From positions 2,026,001 through 2,090,000 of the forward strand of contig NZ_CP043311.1 in assembly GCF_008807375.1 (NCBI RefSeq): DNA of 64,000 nt. Reading direction: 5' to 3'. Position numbers and translations under genes: made by a program. The DNA comes from Pseudomonas lalkuanensis. Its GTDB lineage: Bacteria; Pseudomonadota; Gammaproteobacteria; Pseudomonadales; Pseudomonadaceae. How positions within the stretch are numbered: position 1 is the stretch's first letter; each line of letters opens with the position of its first letter. Shown here piece by piece: positions 8,901 to 16,418 of the stretch. Under the pieces are notes generated by a model. That model did not search any database. It was not told where the DNA came from and saw nothing but the letters and a program-made list of their open reading frames with translations.

Positions 8901-10810
8901 GCATCGGCGACATGGCCGGCGACGTGTTCGGCAACGGCCTGCTGCTGTCGGACAAGCTGCAACTGGTGGCTGCCTTCAACCACATGCACATCTTCATCGA
9001 CCCGAACCCGGACGCGGCGTCCAGCTTCCATGAGCGTCAGCGCATGTTCGCGCTGCCGCGTTCTTCCTGGGCCGACTACGACACCAAGCTGATTTCCGAA
9101 GGCGGCGGCATCTTCCTGCGTAGCGCCAAGAGCATCGCCATCAGCCCGCAGATGCAGCAGCGCTTCGAGATCGAAGCCGACAAGCTGACCCCCACCGAGT
9201 TGCTGAATGCCTTGCTGAAGGCGCCGGTCGACCTGCTCTGGAACGGCGGCATCGGCACTTACGTCAAGGCCAGCAGCGAAAGTCACGCCGACGTGGGTGA
9301 CAAGGCCAACGACGCCCTGCGCGTGGATGGCCGCGAACTGCGTGCCAAGGTGGTGGGCGAGGGCGGCAACCTCGGCATGACCCAGCTGGGCCGCGTCGAG
9401 TACGGCCTCAACGGCGGCGCCAGCAACACCGACTTCATCGACAACGCCGGCGGCGTGGACTGCTCGGACCATGAGGTCAACATCAAGATCCTGCTCAACG
9501 AGATCGTGGCCAATGGCGACATGACCGGCAAACAGCGCAACAAGCTGCTGGCCGAGATGACCGATGACGTGGGCAACCTGGTGCTCGGCAACAACTACAA
9601 GCAGACCCAGGCGCTGTCCCTAGCGCAGCGTCGTGCCCGCGAGAAGATCGGCGAGTACAAGCGCCTGATGGCCGCCCTGGAAGCGGCCGGCAAGCTGGAC
9701 CGTGGCCTGGAGTTCCTGCCCACGGACGAGGAGCTGAACGAGCGCATCGCCAATGGCCAGGGCCTGACCCGCCCCGAGCTGTCGGTGCTGATCTCCTACA
9801 GCAAGATCGACCTCAAGGAGTCGCTGCTCAAATCCCTGGTGCCGGACGACGACTACCTGGCCCAGGAAATGGAAACCGCGTTCCCGGCGCGCCTGGCCGA
9901 AACCTTCGGCGAGTCCATGCGTCGCCACCGCCTGAAGCGCGAAATCATCAGCACCCAGATCGCCAACGACCTGGTCAACCACATGGGCATCACCTTCGTG
10001 CAGCGCCTGAAGGAGTCCACCGGCATGAGCGCGGCCAACGTGGCTGGCGCCTATGTGGTGGTGCGCGATGTATTCCGCCTGCCGCACTGGTGGAAGCAGA
10101 TCGAGGCCCTGGACTACAAGGTGCCGGCCGAACTGCAGCTGACCCTGATGGACGAGCTGATGCGCCTGGGCCGCCGTGCGACCCGCTGGTTCCTGCGCAG
10201 CCGTCGCGAAGACCAGAATGCCGCCCGTGACGTGAATCACTTCGGCCCGCGCGTGGAGGCCCTGGCCGGCCGCCTGGACGAGCTGCTGGAAGGCCCGTCC
10301 CGCGAGCAGTGGCTGGCGCGCTACCAGTCCTACGTCGAGGCCGGCGCACCGGAGGACCTGGCTCGCGTCGTGGCCGGCACCAGCCACCTCTATACGCTGC
10401 TGCCGATCATCGAGGCGTCGGACGTCACCGGCAAGGACACTATCGAAGTCGCCACCGCCTACTTCGCCGTCGGCGGTGCACTGGACCTGTCCTGGTACCT
10501 GCAGCAGATCACCAGCCTGCCGGTGGAAAGCAACTGGCAAGCGCTGGCGCGGGAAGCCTTCCGCGACGACCTGGACTGGCAGCAGCGGGCGATCACCGTC
10601 TCGGTCCTGCAGATGAATGAAGGTCCGACGGACATCGAGGAGCGTGTGGCACTGTGGCTGGACCAACACCGTGCCCTGGTGGACCGCTGGAAGGCCATGC
10701 TGGTCGAACTGCGTGCCTCCACCGCCACCGACTACGCCATGTACGCAGTGGCCAACCGCGAGCTCATGGACCTGGCCCAGAGCGGCCAGCACGGCGTATG
10801 CATCCCCTGA
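5948..10810 (+). CDS. gdhB: NAD-dependent glutamate dehydrogenase, large 180-kDa type
   Basis: A 1620-residue protein, the full length of the large NAD-specific glutamate dehydrogenases. It oxidatively deaminates glutamate to 2-oxoglutarate and ammonia in the cytoplasm, feeding amino-acid carbon (notably arginine-derived glutamate) into the TCA cycle. The long N-terminal region (about 1-700) carries regulatory ACT-like domains. The catalytic core includes NAVIVPMGAKGGF near residue 840 (substrate lysine region) and the nucleotide-binding segment GIGDMAGDVFGNG near 984. The start MTSFTAAS at 5948 is preceded by AGCGGAG; the open frame extends 23 codons upstream without an SD. It is monocistronic with a strong terminator. 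The P. aeruginosa enzyme is allosterically activated by arginine, from family knowledge. Confidence 0.96.
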   Translation: MTSFTAASKADFQHQLQAALAQHVSEKALPQVALFAEQFFGIIALDELTQRRLSDLVGCTLSSWRLLERFDPASPEVRVFNPDYEKHGWQSTHTAVEVLHPDIPFLVDSVRMELNRRGYSIHTLQNNVISVRRNAKGELVEVLPKGTQGKDVRQESMMFLEIDRCANNGAMKTLEKALLEVLGDVRVAVADFKPMKAKAQELLAWLDKAKLKVDGEELAEVKVFIEWLLDDHFTFLGYEEFTVADEKSGGHLVYDEKSLLGVSRLRRAGLKKEDLHIETEALTYLHEPSLLSFAKAAEPSRVHRPAYPDFVSIRELDAKGKVIKECRFMGLYTSAVYAESVGRIPYIRRKVAEIQRRSGFDAKAHLGKELAQVLEVLPRDDLFQTPVDDLFTTAMSIVQMQERNKIRLFLRRDPYGRFAYALAYVPRDVYSTETRLKIQQILMERLQASDCEFWTFFSESVLARVQFILRLDPKNKLHVDTAMLEKEVIQACRSWKDDYASLINESFGEGQGTRVLADFPKGFPAGYRERFAPHSAVVDMQHLYSLSDERPLVMSFYQPLAQGEQQLHCKLYHADNPLALSDVLPILENLGLRVLGEFPYRLVRQDGRQYWIHDFAFTSALGDEVDIQELNDTLQDAFVHIVGGHAENDAFNRLVLTAAMPWRDVALLRAYARYLKQIRLGFDLSYIASTLLNHANIAKELVRLFKTRFYLARKLAADDLDDKQQKLEQAILGELDNVAVLNEDRILRRYLDLIKATLRTNFYQPDAAGQNKSYFSFKLSPRLIPEIPRPVPKFEIFVYSPRVEGVHLRFGDVARGGLRWSDREEDFRTEVLGLVKAQQVKNAVIVPMGAKGGFIPRRLPVGGSRDDIQAEAIACYRIFISGLLDVTDNLKEGKVVPPANVVRHDVDDPYLVVAADKGTATFSDIANGIAQEYGFWLGDAFASGGSAGYDHKGMGITAKGGWVSVQRHFRERGIDVQKDNFTVIGIGDMAGDVFGNGLLLSDKLQLVAAFNHMHIFIDPNPDAASSFHERQRMFALPRSSWADYDTKLISEGGGIFLRSAKSIAISPQMQQRFEIEADKLTPTELLNALLKAPVDLLWNGGIGTYVKASSESHADVGDKANDALRVDGRELRAKVVGEGGNLGMTQLGRVEYGLNGGASNTDFIDNAGGVDCSDHEVNIKILLNEIVANGDMTGKQRNKLLAEMTDDVGNLVLGNNYKQTQALSLAQRRAREKIGEYKRLMAALEAAGKLDRGLEFLPTDEELNERIANGQGLTRPELSVLISYSKIDLKESLLKSLVPDDDYLAQEMETAFPARLAETFGESMRRHRLKREIISTQIANDLVNHMGITFVQRLKESTGMSAANVAGAYVVVRDVFRLPHWWKQIEALDYKVPAELQLTLMDELMRLGRRATRWFLRSRREDQNAARDVNHFGPRVEALAGRLDELLEGPSREQWLARYQSYVEAGAPEDLARVVAGTSHLYTLLPIIEASDVTGKDTIEVATAYFAVGGALDLSWYLQQITSLPVESNWQALAREAFRDDLDWQQRAITVSVLQMNEGPTDIEERVALWLDQHRALVDRWKAMLVELRASTATDYAMYAVANRELMDLAQSGQHGVCIP

Positions 10811-10841
10811 TGCCCGTGATGTCGTAAGTTTTTAGTGCTCT

Positions 10842-10867
10842 AGCCCCGCTCCGGCGGGGCTTTTTTT
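10842..10867 (+). terminator. Rho-independent terminator of gdhB
   Basis: Stem AGCCCCGC / GCGGGGCT with a TCCG loop, followed by seven T. It lies 32 bases after the gdhB stop codon. Confidence 0.93.
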
Positions 10868-10999
10868 GGCCCGGAGAATGGGACGCCAGCGTTGTGCAAC
10901 GGAATCGGTGCGCGCAGCGCACCCTGCAGTCGGCCCGGTGATTTGTGGGGAGGGGGTAGGGGCGCCGCGCGTACCGGCTCTGAAGCGGAGGTGGTGGGC

Positions 11000-11869
11000 C
11001 TAGCCCAGCGCGCGCAGGTACTTCACCACATCCGCGGCTCCGGCCAGCCGCAAGCCTTCGCCCAGGGCGGTGGCTTCAGCGTGCTTCTTGGGCAGCAGGA
11101 TGAACTCCGGGGTGCCGGAATTGCGCAGGATGGTCAGGCGCGAATAGGGGATGCCGCCGTCCAGCAGCAGCCCCATGAAGGCCGGATCGCTCCAGGCCTG
11201 CGCCGGCATCGCCAGGACGTGGTAGCGCTCGTCCAGCACGGCCAGACCGTCGGGATCGAGGCTGTAGTCGGTGATCTCGGCGGGGAGGGTGGCTTCCAGC
11301 GCGCGCAGCCGTGCATAGGCGATGGAGGCGGCGAAGGCTTCGACATGCTGCTCGCCGTTCCAGAACACGCGATAGCCGTACCAGTCGGCACGGAGCAGGC
11401 TGATGGGCTCGCCGGCGAGGAAGCGCGGTAGCGGGAGGCTGATGGCCTTGATGAAGTCCTTGTAGCTGATGATTCGCACCTTGCGGCTGTCCAGGCCGGC
11501 CAGGTAGTCCTCGAAGCTGGGGGAGGGCGTCGGTTCGTGGTCGCCGCCGCAAAGCCCGTCGATCTGGCGCAGGTCGAAGCTGGAAAGGCGCTGCTCACCG
11601 CGTTTGACTACCTTCACCAGAACGGCATGGGCTTCGGCCTTGTCGTCCTGGACGGGGCCGGACAACGCTCCGCGTGGCAATTCCACCAGCCGCTGCAACG
11701 GCGGGCCGGACTGCCACCAGATGGTGTCCTCGGGCAGGTGCAATTGCTGGAAGGGCAGTCGCAGTTGGCTGGCTCGCTCGAGCACCCGGCGCGGGGAATT
11801 ACCTAAGCCGAAACGCTGGGCGATTGCAGCCAGGCGGGCGCTCAAAGGTGATGGCTGCATCTCACTCAT
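11000..11869 (-). CDS. Conserved hypothetical protein (DUF6685-type)
   Basis: A 289-residue soluble protein without signal peptide, membrane segment or recognisable catalytic motif. I believe it belongs to a Pseudomonas family labelled DUF6685, but this is recollection. Visible features are a basic, helix-rich N-terminus (MQPSPLSARLAAIAQRFGLG), a central FEDYLAGLDSRKVRIISYKDF segment, and a C-terminal segment rich in aromatic and Gly residues. It is divergent from the DUF2835 gene and converges on gdhB. The ATG at 11869 has GGGGAG about 10 bases upstream. Function unknown. Confidence 0.75.
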   Translation of the reverse strand: MSEMQPSPLSARLAAIAQRFGLGNSPRRVLERASQLRLPFQQLHLPEDTIWWQSGPPLQRLVELPRGALSGPVQDDKAEAHAVLVKVVKRGEQRLSSFDLRQIDGLCGGDHEPTPSPSFEDYLAGLDSRKVRIISYKDFIKAISLPLPRFLAGEPISLLRADWYGYRVFWNGEQHVEAFAASIAYARLRALEATLPAEITDYSLDPDGLAVLDERYHVLAMPAQAWSDPAFMGLLLDGGIPYSRLTILRNSGTPEFILLPKKHAEATALGEGLRLAGAADVVKYLRALG

Positions 11870-12016
11870 GGCCTGAATACTCCCCGGTCACGGGAGGCAG
11901 TTTGGCAGAGGCTTGCCGGCTGCGCGAACCGGGTGTCGGACATTTCTGCCTGGCGGGGAGCGAGAGCGAACGGACGGTGTGGCAGAATCCAGCTCTTCAT
12001 TGTCGAGGATGCCTCC

Positions 12017-12238
12017 ATGCCCAGCCTGGTGCTGGATATTTCCCTGACTGCGGACGAATTCCTCGCAGTCTATCAAGGTCGGGCCAACCGTGTGCTGCTA
12101 CGCAGTCGTGACGGTCGCAAGGTCAGCCTGCCGGCCCGGCACCTGCGCCCGTACCTGGGGCACGGGGGCGTGCGCGGTACTTTCGAGCTGGATTTTTCCG
12201 CCGACGGCAAACTCCTCAGCCTGCGCCGCCTCGCGTGA
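12017..12238 (+). CDS. DUF2835 family small protein
   Basis: A 73-residue protein (starts MPSLVLDISLTADEFL) matching the DUF2835 family of about 70-residue gammaproteobacterial proteins of unknown function. It has the regular basic core GRANRVLLRSRDGRKVSLPA and a predicted beta-rich fold; a nucleic-acid-binding role is imaginable but not shown. The start at 12017 was chosen because the family begins there; the open frame extends 28 codons upstream without homology. It sits 57 bases before pyrD, in the same order I recall from P. aeruginosa. Confidence 0.82.
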   Translation: MPSLVLDISLTADEFLAVYQGRANRVLLRSRDGRKVSLPARHLRPYLGHGGVRGTFELDFSADGKLLSLRRLA

Positions 12239-12253
12239 CGGGGGCCGCGCAGC

Positions 12254-12259
12254 TATAAT
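12254..12259 (+). promoter_or_regulatory. -10 element upstream of pyrD
   Basis: A perfect TATAAT lies 37 bases before the pyrD start codon. The -35 position, inside the end of the DUF2835 gene, is poor. It suggests pyrD has its own promoter in addition to any read-through. Confidence 0.5.
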
Positions 12260-12295
12260 CGCCGGCCCATATCGCCGATCGATGCCCGACCGACC

Positions 12296-13318
12296 ATGTA
12301 CAAACTGGCCCGCGAGCTGCTCTTCTCCCTGTCCCCGGAAACTTCCCACGAACTGTCCATCGACCTTATCGGAGCCGGTGGCCGTCTGGGCCTCAACCGC
12401 CTGCTGACCAAGGCGCCGGCGAGCCTGCCGGTGAAGGTGATGGGGCTGGAGTTTCCCAACCCGGTAGGCCTGGCCGCCGGCCTGGACAAGAACGGCGACG
12501 CCATCGACGGCTTCGCCCAGCTGGGGTTCGGCTTCGTCGAGATCGGCACCGTGACCCCGCGTCCGCAACCGGGCAACCCCAAGCCGCGCCTGTTCCGACT
12601 GCCCCAGGCCGAAGCCATCATCAACCGCATGGGCTTCAACAACCAGGGTGTCGACCACCTGCTGGCGCGTGTGCGTGCGGCGAAGTACGACGGCGTGCTG
12701 GGCATCAATATCGGCAAGAACTTCGACACGCCCGTCGAGCGCGCGGTGGATGACTACCTGATCTGCCTGGATAAGGTTTACGCCCACGCCAGCTACGTGA
12801 CGGTGAACGTCAGCTCGCCGAACACCCCCGGCCTGCGCAGCCTGCAGTTCGGCGATTCGCTGAAGCAACTGCTGCAAGCGCTGCGCAGCCGCCAGGAAAG
12901 CCTGGCTGCCCAGCACGGCAGGCACGTGCCGCTGGCCATCAAGATCGCGCCGGACATGAGCGACGAAGAGACCGCCATGGTTGCCCAGGCACTGCTGGAG
13001 TCGGGCATGGACGCGGTGATCGCCACCAACACCACCCTCGGTCGTGAAGGCGTCGAAGGCCTGCCCCATGGCGACGAGGCCGGCGGCCTCTCCGGCGCGC
13101 CGGTGCGCGAGAAGAGCACCAATACCGTGAAAGTGCTGGCCGCAGAGCTGGGCGGTCGTCTGCCAATCATCGCGGTCGGCGGCATTACCGAAGGCCGTCA
13201 TGCGGCCGAGAAGATCGCTGCTGGCGCGAGCCTGGTGCAGATCTACTCCGGCTTCATCTACAAGGGGCCGGCGCTGATCCGCGAAGCGGTGGACGCCATC
13301 GCCGGACTGCAGAAGTAA
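12296..13318 (+). CDS. pyrD: Dihydroorotate dehydrogenase (quinone), class 2
   Basis: A 340-residue class 2 dihydroorotate dehydrogenase, which oxidises dihydroorotate to orotate in pyrimidine synthesis and passes electrons to membrane quinone. The amphipathic N-terminal helix ([20 protein letters not shown]) that docks to the inner membrane is present. So are the FMN/substrate residues in NRMGFNNQG, the catalytic Ser within NVSSPNTPG (about residue 175), and the C-terminal FMN-phosphate site (AVGGI, then [16 protein letters not shown]). Length and motifs are normal. It converges on rmf, with a shared hairpin between. Confidence 0.97.
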   Translation: MYKLARELLFSLSPETSHELSIDLIGAGGRLGLNRLLTKAPASLPVKVMGLEFPNPVGLAAGLDKNGDAIDGFAQLGFGFVEIGTVTPRPQPGNPKPRLFRLPQAEAIINRMGFNNQGVDHLLARVRAAKYDGVLGINIGKNFDTPVERAVDDYLICLDKVYAHASYVTVNVSSPNTPGLRSLQFGDSLKQLLQALRSRQESLAAQHGRHVPLAIKIAPDMSDEETAMVAQALLESGMDAVIATNTTLGREGVEGLPHGDEAGGLSGAPVREKSTNTVKVLAAELGGRLPIIAVGGITEGRHAAEKIAAGASLVQIYSGFIYKGPALIREAVDAIAGLQK

Positions 13319-13330
13319 TTATCGAGCGCA

Positions 13331-13359
13331 AATAAAAAGGGCTCCCTTCAAGGGAGCCC
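13331..13359 (-). terminator. Terminator for rmf (possibly bidirectional)
   Basis: The hairpin GGGCTCCC / GGGAGCCC is followed on the minus strand by TTTTTATTT, making it a good intrinsic terminator for rmf. On the plus strand (after pyrD) it lacks a T-run but is preceded by the A-tract. Confidence 0.8.
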
Positions 13360-13418
13360 CTGGGCTTGCGCCCGCCGCCCGGATGGGGCGTGCTTGGTGA
13401 AGTCGGTGTGATCCTGTG

Positions 13419-13634
13419 TCAGCCGACGGCGTGGAGTTCGTTCAGACGATGAATACCGGCGGCGCCGGTGTAGCCATCCCAGTTGTCGCCACGGCCCTCG
13501 CGCCAACCGTTGATCCAGGCTTGCCGTGTGGTGGGATGGGTGAAAGGACAAAGATCGCGGGATTTGCCATTGATGCCGTGCTGATAGCCGCGCAAGAATG
13601 CTCGTTCCATCGGATCACGCTTAAGTCTTCTCAT
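13419..13634 (-). CDS. rmf: Ribosome modulation factor
   Basis: A 71-residue basic protein beginning MRRLKRDPMERAFLRGYQHG, with the conserved CPF and RQAWINGWREGR blocks of RMF. RMF dimerises 70S ribosomes into inactive 100S particles in stationary phase and starvation, protecting them. The length is slightly longer than E. coli RMF owing to a C-terminal tail (GAAGIHRLNELHAVG), as in other pseudomonads. It is monocistronic. An 18-bp dyad lies 38-55 bases upstream of its start and may form a hairpin in the 5' UTR. Confidence 0.95.
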   Translation of the reverse strand: MRRLKRDPMERAFLRGYQHGINGKSRDLCPFTHPTTRQAWINGWREGRGDNWDGYTGAAGIHRLNELHAVG

Positions 13635-14066
13635 AGGGTGTAGCCCTCATTTGTTGACTGTTATGTCCATTGGTTCCACAGGTGGAACCTGGCAGAAAGT
13701 GCTCTGCCCCGAAGGTGCGTTGCCGGCGTGACGCGCCTTCATCCACTGCCATTGCGGCGGCGGGTTAAGCTGAGTTCTAACCAATGCCCCCAGGCATGTG
13801 AATGATCGTTTTGTCATAAGGACGTAACTTATAGGTGGCAACGGCCATAAGCTGACGGAAGCATTTTTTGCCACTTTTCTGTCTAAGCCCCGTGGCTTCG
13901 GGGTTGGCCGGATCGATGATGTCGCAGTGCTATTTCATTTGGCGCGCGAATCTGACGACTTTTCATTCCGACGAAGGGCCGCTCTGCGACCTTACGTCAC
14001 ATATTTTGTTACCGCACAGCTCAGGTTCTGTGCCGCTGATCGCCTCGAATGGGCCCTGGAATTCCA
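13635..14066. promoter_or_regulatory. Divergent intergenic region rmf / rlmKL
   Basis: This 432-base region has several AT-rich patches. It holds the rmf promoter and 5' UTR (including the dyad at 13672-13689) and the rlmKL promoter. I see no convincing gene; the small open frames lack homology and SD. A small RNA cannot be excluded. Confidence 0.5.
13672..13689. promoter_or_regulatory. 18-bp dyad upstream of rmf
   Basis: GGTTCCAC-AG-GTGGAACC is a perfect inverted repeat 38-55 bases before the rmf ATG. It could be an operator or a short RNA hairpin in the leader. rmf mRNA leaders in Pseudomonas are reported to influence expression, from memory. Confidence 0.45.
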
Positions 14067-16244
14067 ATGTCGGACCGCTACGAACTTTTCCTCACCTGCC
14101 CGAAGAGCCTGGAAGGCCTGCTGGCCGAAGAGGCCGCGCAACTCGGACTGCAGGAGGTGCGCGAGCAGGTTGCCGCCGTGCGTGGCCAGGGCGACCTGGA
14201 AACCGCGTACCGCCTCTGCCTCTGGTCTCGCCTGGCGAACCGGGTGCTGCTGGTGCTGGGACGTTTCCCGGTGCAGAACGCCGAAGATCTCTACCAGGGC
14301 GTGCTCGCGGTGGACTGGCATGACCACCTGATGCCCAGTGGCAGCCTGGCGGTGGAGTTCAGTGGCCACGGTTCGGGCATCGACAACACCCACTTCGGTG
14401 CGCTCAAGGTCAAGGATGCGGTGGTGGACAAGCTGCGCAGCGCCGACGGCGTGCGGCCGTCCGTTGACAAGGTGAACCCCGACCTGCGCATTCACCTGCG
14501 CCTGGACAAGGGCGAGGCGATCCTCTCCATCGACCTGGCTGGCCACAGCCTGCACCAGCGCGGCTATCGCCTGCAGCAGGGCGCCGCGCCGCTGAAGGAG
14601 AACCTGGCCGCGGCCATCCTGATCCGCGCCGGCTGGCCGCGTATCGCCGCCGAGGGCGGTGCCCTGGCCGACCCCATGTGCGGTGTCGGCACCTTCCTGG
14701 TCGAGGCCGCGATGATGGCTGCCGACATGGCGCCCAACCTCAAGCGCGAGCGCTGGGGGTTCTCCAACTGGCTGGGGCATGTACCGGCATTGTGGAAGAA
14801 GCTTCACGAAGAAGCCCAGGTTCGCGCCGAAGCGGGCCTGGCCAAGCCGCCACTGTGGATTCGTGGCTATGAGGCGGACCCGCGCCTGATCCAGCCGGGC
14901 CGCAACAATATCGAGCGCGCCGGCCTTGGCGACTGGGTGAAGATCTACCAGGGCGAGCTGGCGACCTTCGAGCCGCGCCCGGACCAGAACCAGAAGGGCC
15001 TGGTCATCAGCAACCCGCCCTATGGCGAGCGATTGGGCGACGAGGCCAGCCTGCTCTACCTCTACCAGAACCTCGGCGAGCGCCTGCGCCAGGCCTGCAT
15101 GGGCTGGGAAGCGGCGGTATTCACCGGCGCGCCGGAACTGGGCAAGCGCATGGGTATCCGCAGCCACAAGCAGTACGCCTTCTGGAACGGCGCCCTGGCG
15201 TGCAAGCTGCTGCTGCTCAAGGTGCTGCCGGAGCAGTTCGTGACCGGCGAACGACGGGCGGCCGGGGAGGGCGATCGCGTCACTCCGCGCGCCGAGCCCG
15301 CGCGTCTCTCCGAGGGCGGGCAGATGTTCGCCAACCGCCTGCAGAAGAACCTCAAGCAATTGGGCAAGTGGGCACGCAAGGAGGGCATCCAGTGCTACCG
15401 CCTGTATGACGCCGACATGCCTGAATACGCCCTGGCCGTCGACCTCTACGGCGACTGGGTGCATGTGCAGGAATACGCACCGCCCCGTTCCATCGACCCG
15501 GAAAAGGCACAGGCGCGCCTGCTCGATGCCCTGGCCGCGATTCCCCAGGCGCTGGATGTGGACCCGGCCCAGGTCGTCGTCAAGCGTCGCGAGCGCCAGA
15601 GCGGAACCCGCCAGTACGAGCGCCAGGGCAGTGAAGGGCGCTTCACGGAAGTGAGCGAGGGCGGCGTGAAGCTGCTGGTGAACCTCACCGACTACCTGGA
15701 CACCGGCCTGTTCCTCGACCACCGGCCGATCCGCCTGCGCATCCAGCGCGAGGCAGCCGGCAAGCGCTTCCTCAACCTCTTCTGCTACACGGCCACCGCC
15801 AGCGTGCACGCGGCCAAGGGGGGGGCGCGCAGCACCACTAGCGTCGACCTGTCCAAGACCTACCTGGACTGGGCTCGGCGCAATCTGTCGCTGAACGGCT
15901 TTTCCGACAAGCACAGGCTGCAGCAGGGCGATGTGATGGCCTGGCTCGCCGAGGACCGTGGTGAGTACGACCTGATCTTCATCGACCCGCCGACCTTCTC
16001 CAACTCCAAGCGCATGGAGGGTGTGTTCGACGTGCAGCGCGACCACGTCCAGTTGTTGGACCTGGCCATGGCGCGACTGGCGCCCGGCGGCGTGCTGTAC
16101 TTCTCCAACAACTTCCGCAAGTTCCAGCTGGATGAGGGGCTGGAGTCGCGCTACGCGGTCACCGAGATCAGCGCCGAGACCCTGGACCCGGACTTCGCCC
16201 GTAACGCCAAGATCCACCGCGCCTGGCGCCTGACCACCCGCTGA
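14067..16244 (+). CDS. rlmL: Bifunctional 23S rRNA methyltransferase RlmKL
   Basis: A 725-residue fusion enzyme. The N-terminal THUMP domain (about 45-155) binds RNA. The RlmL module makes m2G2445 and shows motif I LADPMCGVGTF (about 200) and the catalytic NPPYGERLG (about 316). The C-terminal RlmK module makes m7G2069 and shows LNLFCYTATASV (about 569) and IDPPTFSNSK (about 638). Both methyltransferase centres look intact. The start MSDRYELF at 14067 matches the family; 6 upstream codons in frame are ignored. It acts on 23S rRNA during 50S assembly. Next to rmf, it makes a small ribosome-related neighbourhood. Confidence 0.96.
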   Translation: MSDRYELFLTCPKSLEGLLAEEAAQLGLQEVREQVAAVRGQGDLETAYRLCLWSRLANRVLLVLGRFPVQNAEDLYQGVLAVDWHDHLMPSGSLAVEFSGHGSGIDNTHFGALKVKDAVVDKLRSADGVRPSVDKVNPDLRIHLRLDKGEAILSIDLAGHSLHQRGYRLQQGAAPLKENLAAAILIRAGWPRIAAEGGALADPMCGVGTFLVEAAMMAADMAPNLKRERWGFSNWLGHVPALWKKLHEEAQVRAEAGLAKPPLWIRGYEADPRLIQPGRNNIERAGLGDWVKIYQGELATFEPRPDQNQKGLVISNPPYGERLGDEASLLYLYQNLGERLRQACMGWEAAVFTGAPELGKRMGIRSHKQYAFWNGALACKLLLLKVLPEQFVTGERRAAGEGDRVTPRAEPARLSEGGQMFANRLQKNLKQLGKWARKEGIQCYRLYDADMPEYALAVDLYGDWVHVQEYAPPRSIDPEKAQARLLDALAAIPQALDVDPAQVVVKRRERQSGTRQYERQGSEGRFTEVSEGGVKLLVNLTDYLDTGLFLDHRPIRLRIQREAAGKRFLNLFCYTATASVHAAKGGARSTTSVDLSKTYLDWARRNLSLNGFSDKHRLQQGDVMAWLAEDRGEYDLIFIDPPTFSNSKRMEGVFDVQRDHVQLLDLAMARLAPGGVLYFSNNFRKFQLDEGLESRYAVTEISAETLDPDFARNAKIHRAWRLTTR

Positions 16245-16282
16245 GGCGCCTGCGCGCCTCGCCCCCAGCTCTCCGATCGACC

Positions 16283-16310
16283 CGCCGGAAGATCCGGTCG
16301 TCCGGCGTTT
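16283..16310 (+). terminator. Possible weak terminator after rlmKL
   Basis: CGCCGGA / TCCGGCG hairpin with an 11-base loop, followed by only TTT. A second GC hairpin (GAGGCGC/GCGCCTC) starts at the stop codon. The short T-run makes intrinsic termination uncertain. Confidence 0.3.
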
Positions 16311-16418
16311 GCCTTGGGCGGTCGGCTGCTCATGCGCGTTTCTAGGCAAAGTGCCACTACCTGGCTATGTTGATGCTCACAGGGACGGTATTTCCACACC
16401 CAGATTCGAGATGTGAGC

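Noticed and set aside
5912..9472. 1186-codon open frame antisense to gdhB
   Set aside because: High-GC shadow of gdhB; composition rich in Gln, His, Val and Leu with no recognisable domain, and gdhB itself is a full-length known enzyme.
13992..16349. 785-codon frame antisense to rlmKL
   Set aside because: Shadow frame of a conserved gene, no domain or SD.
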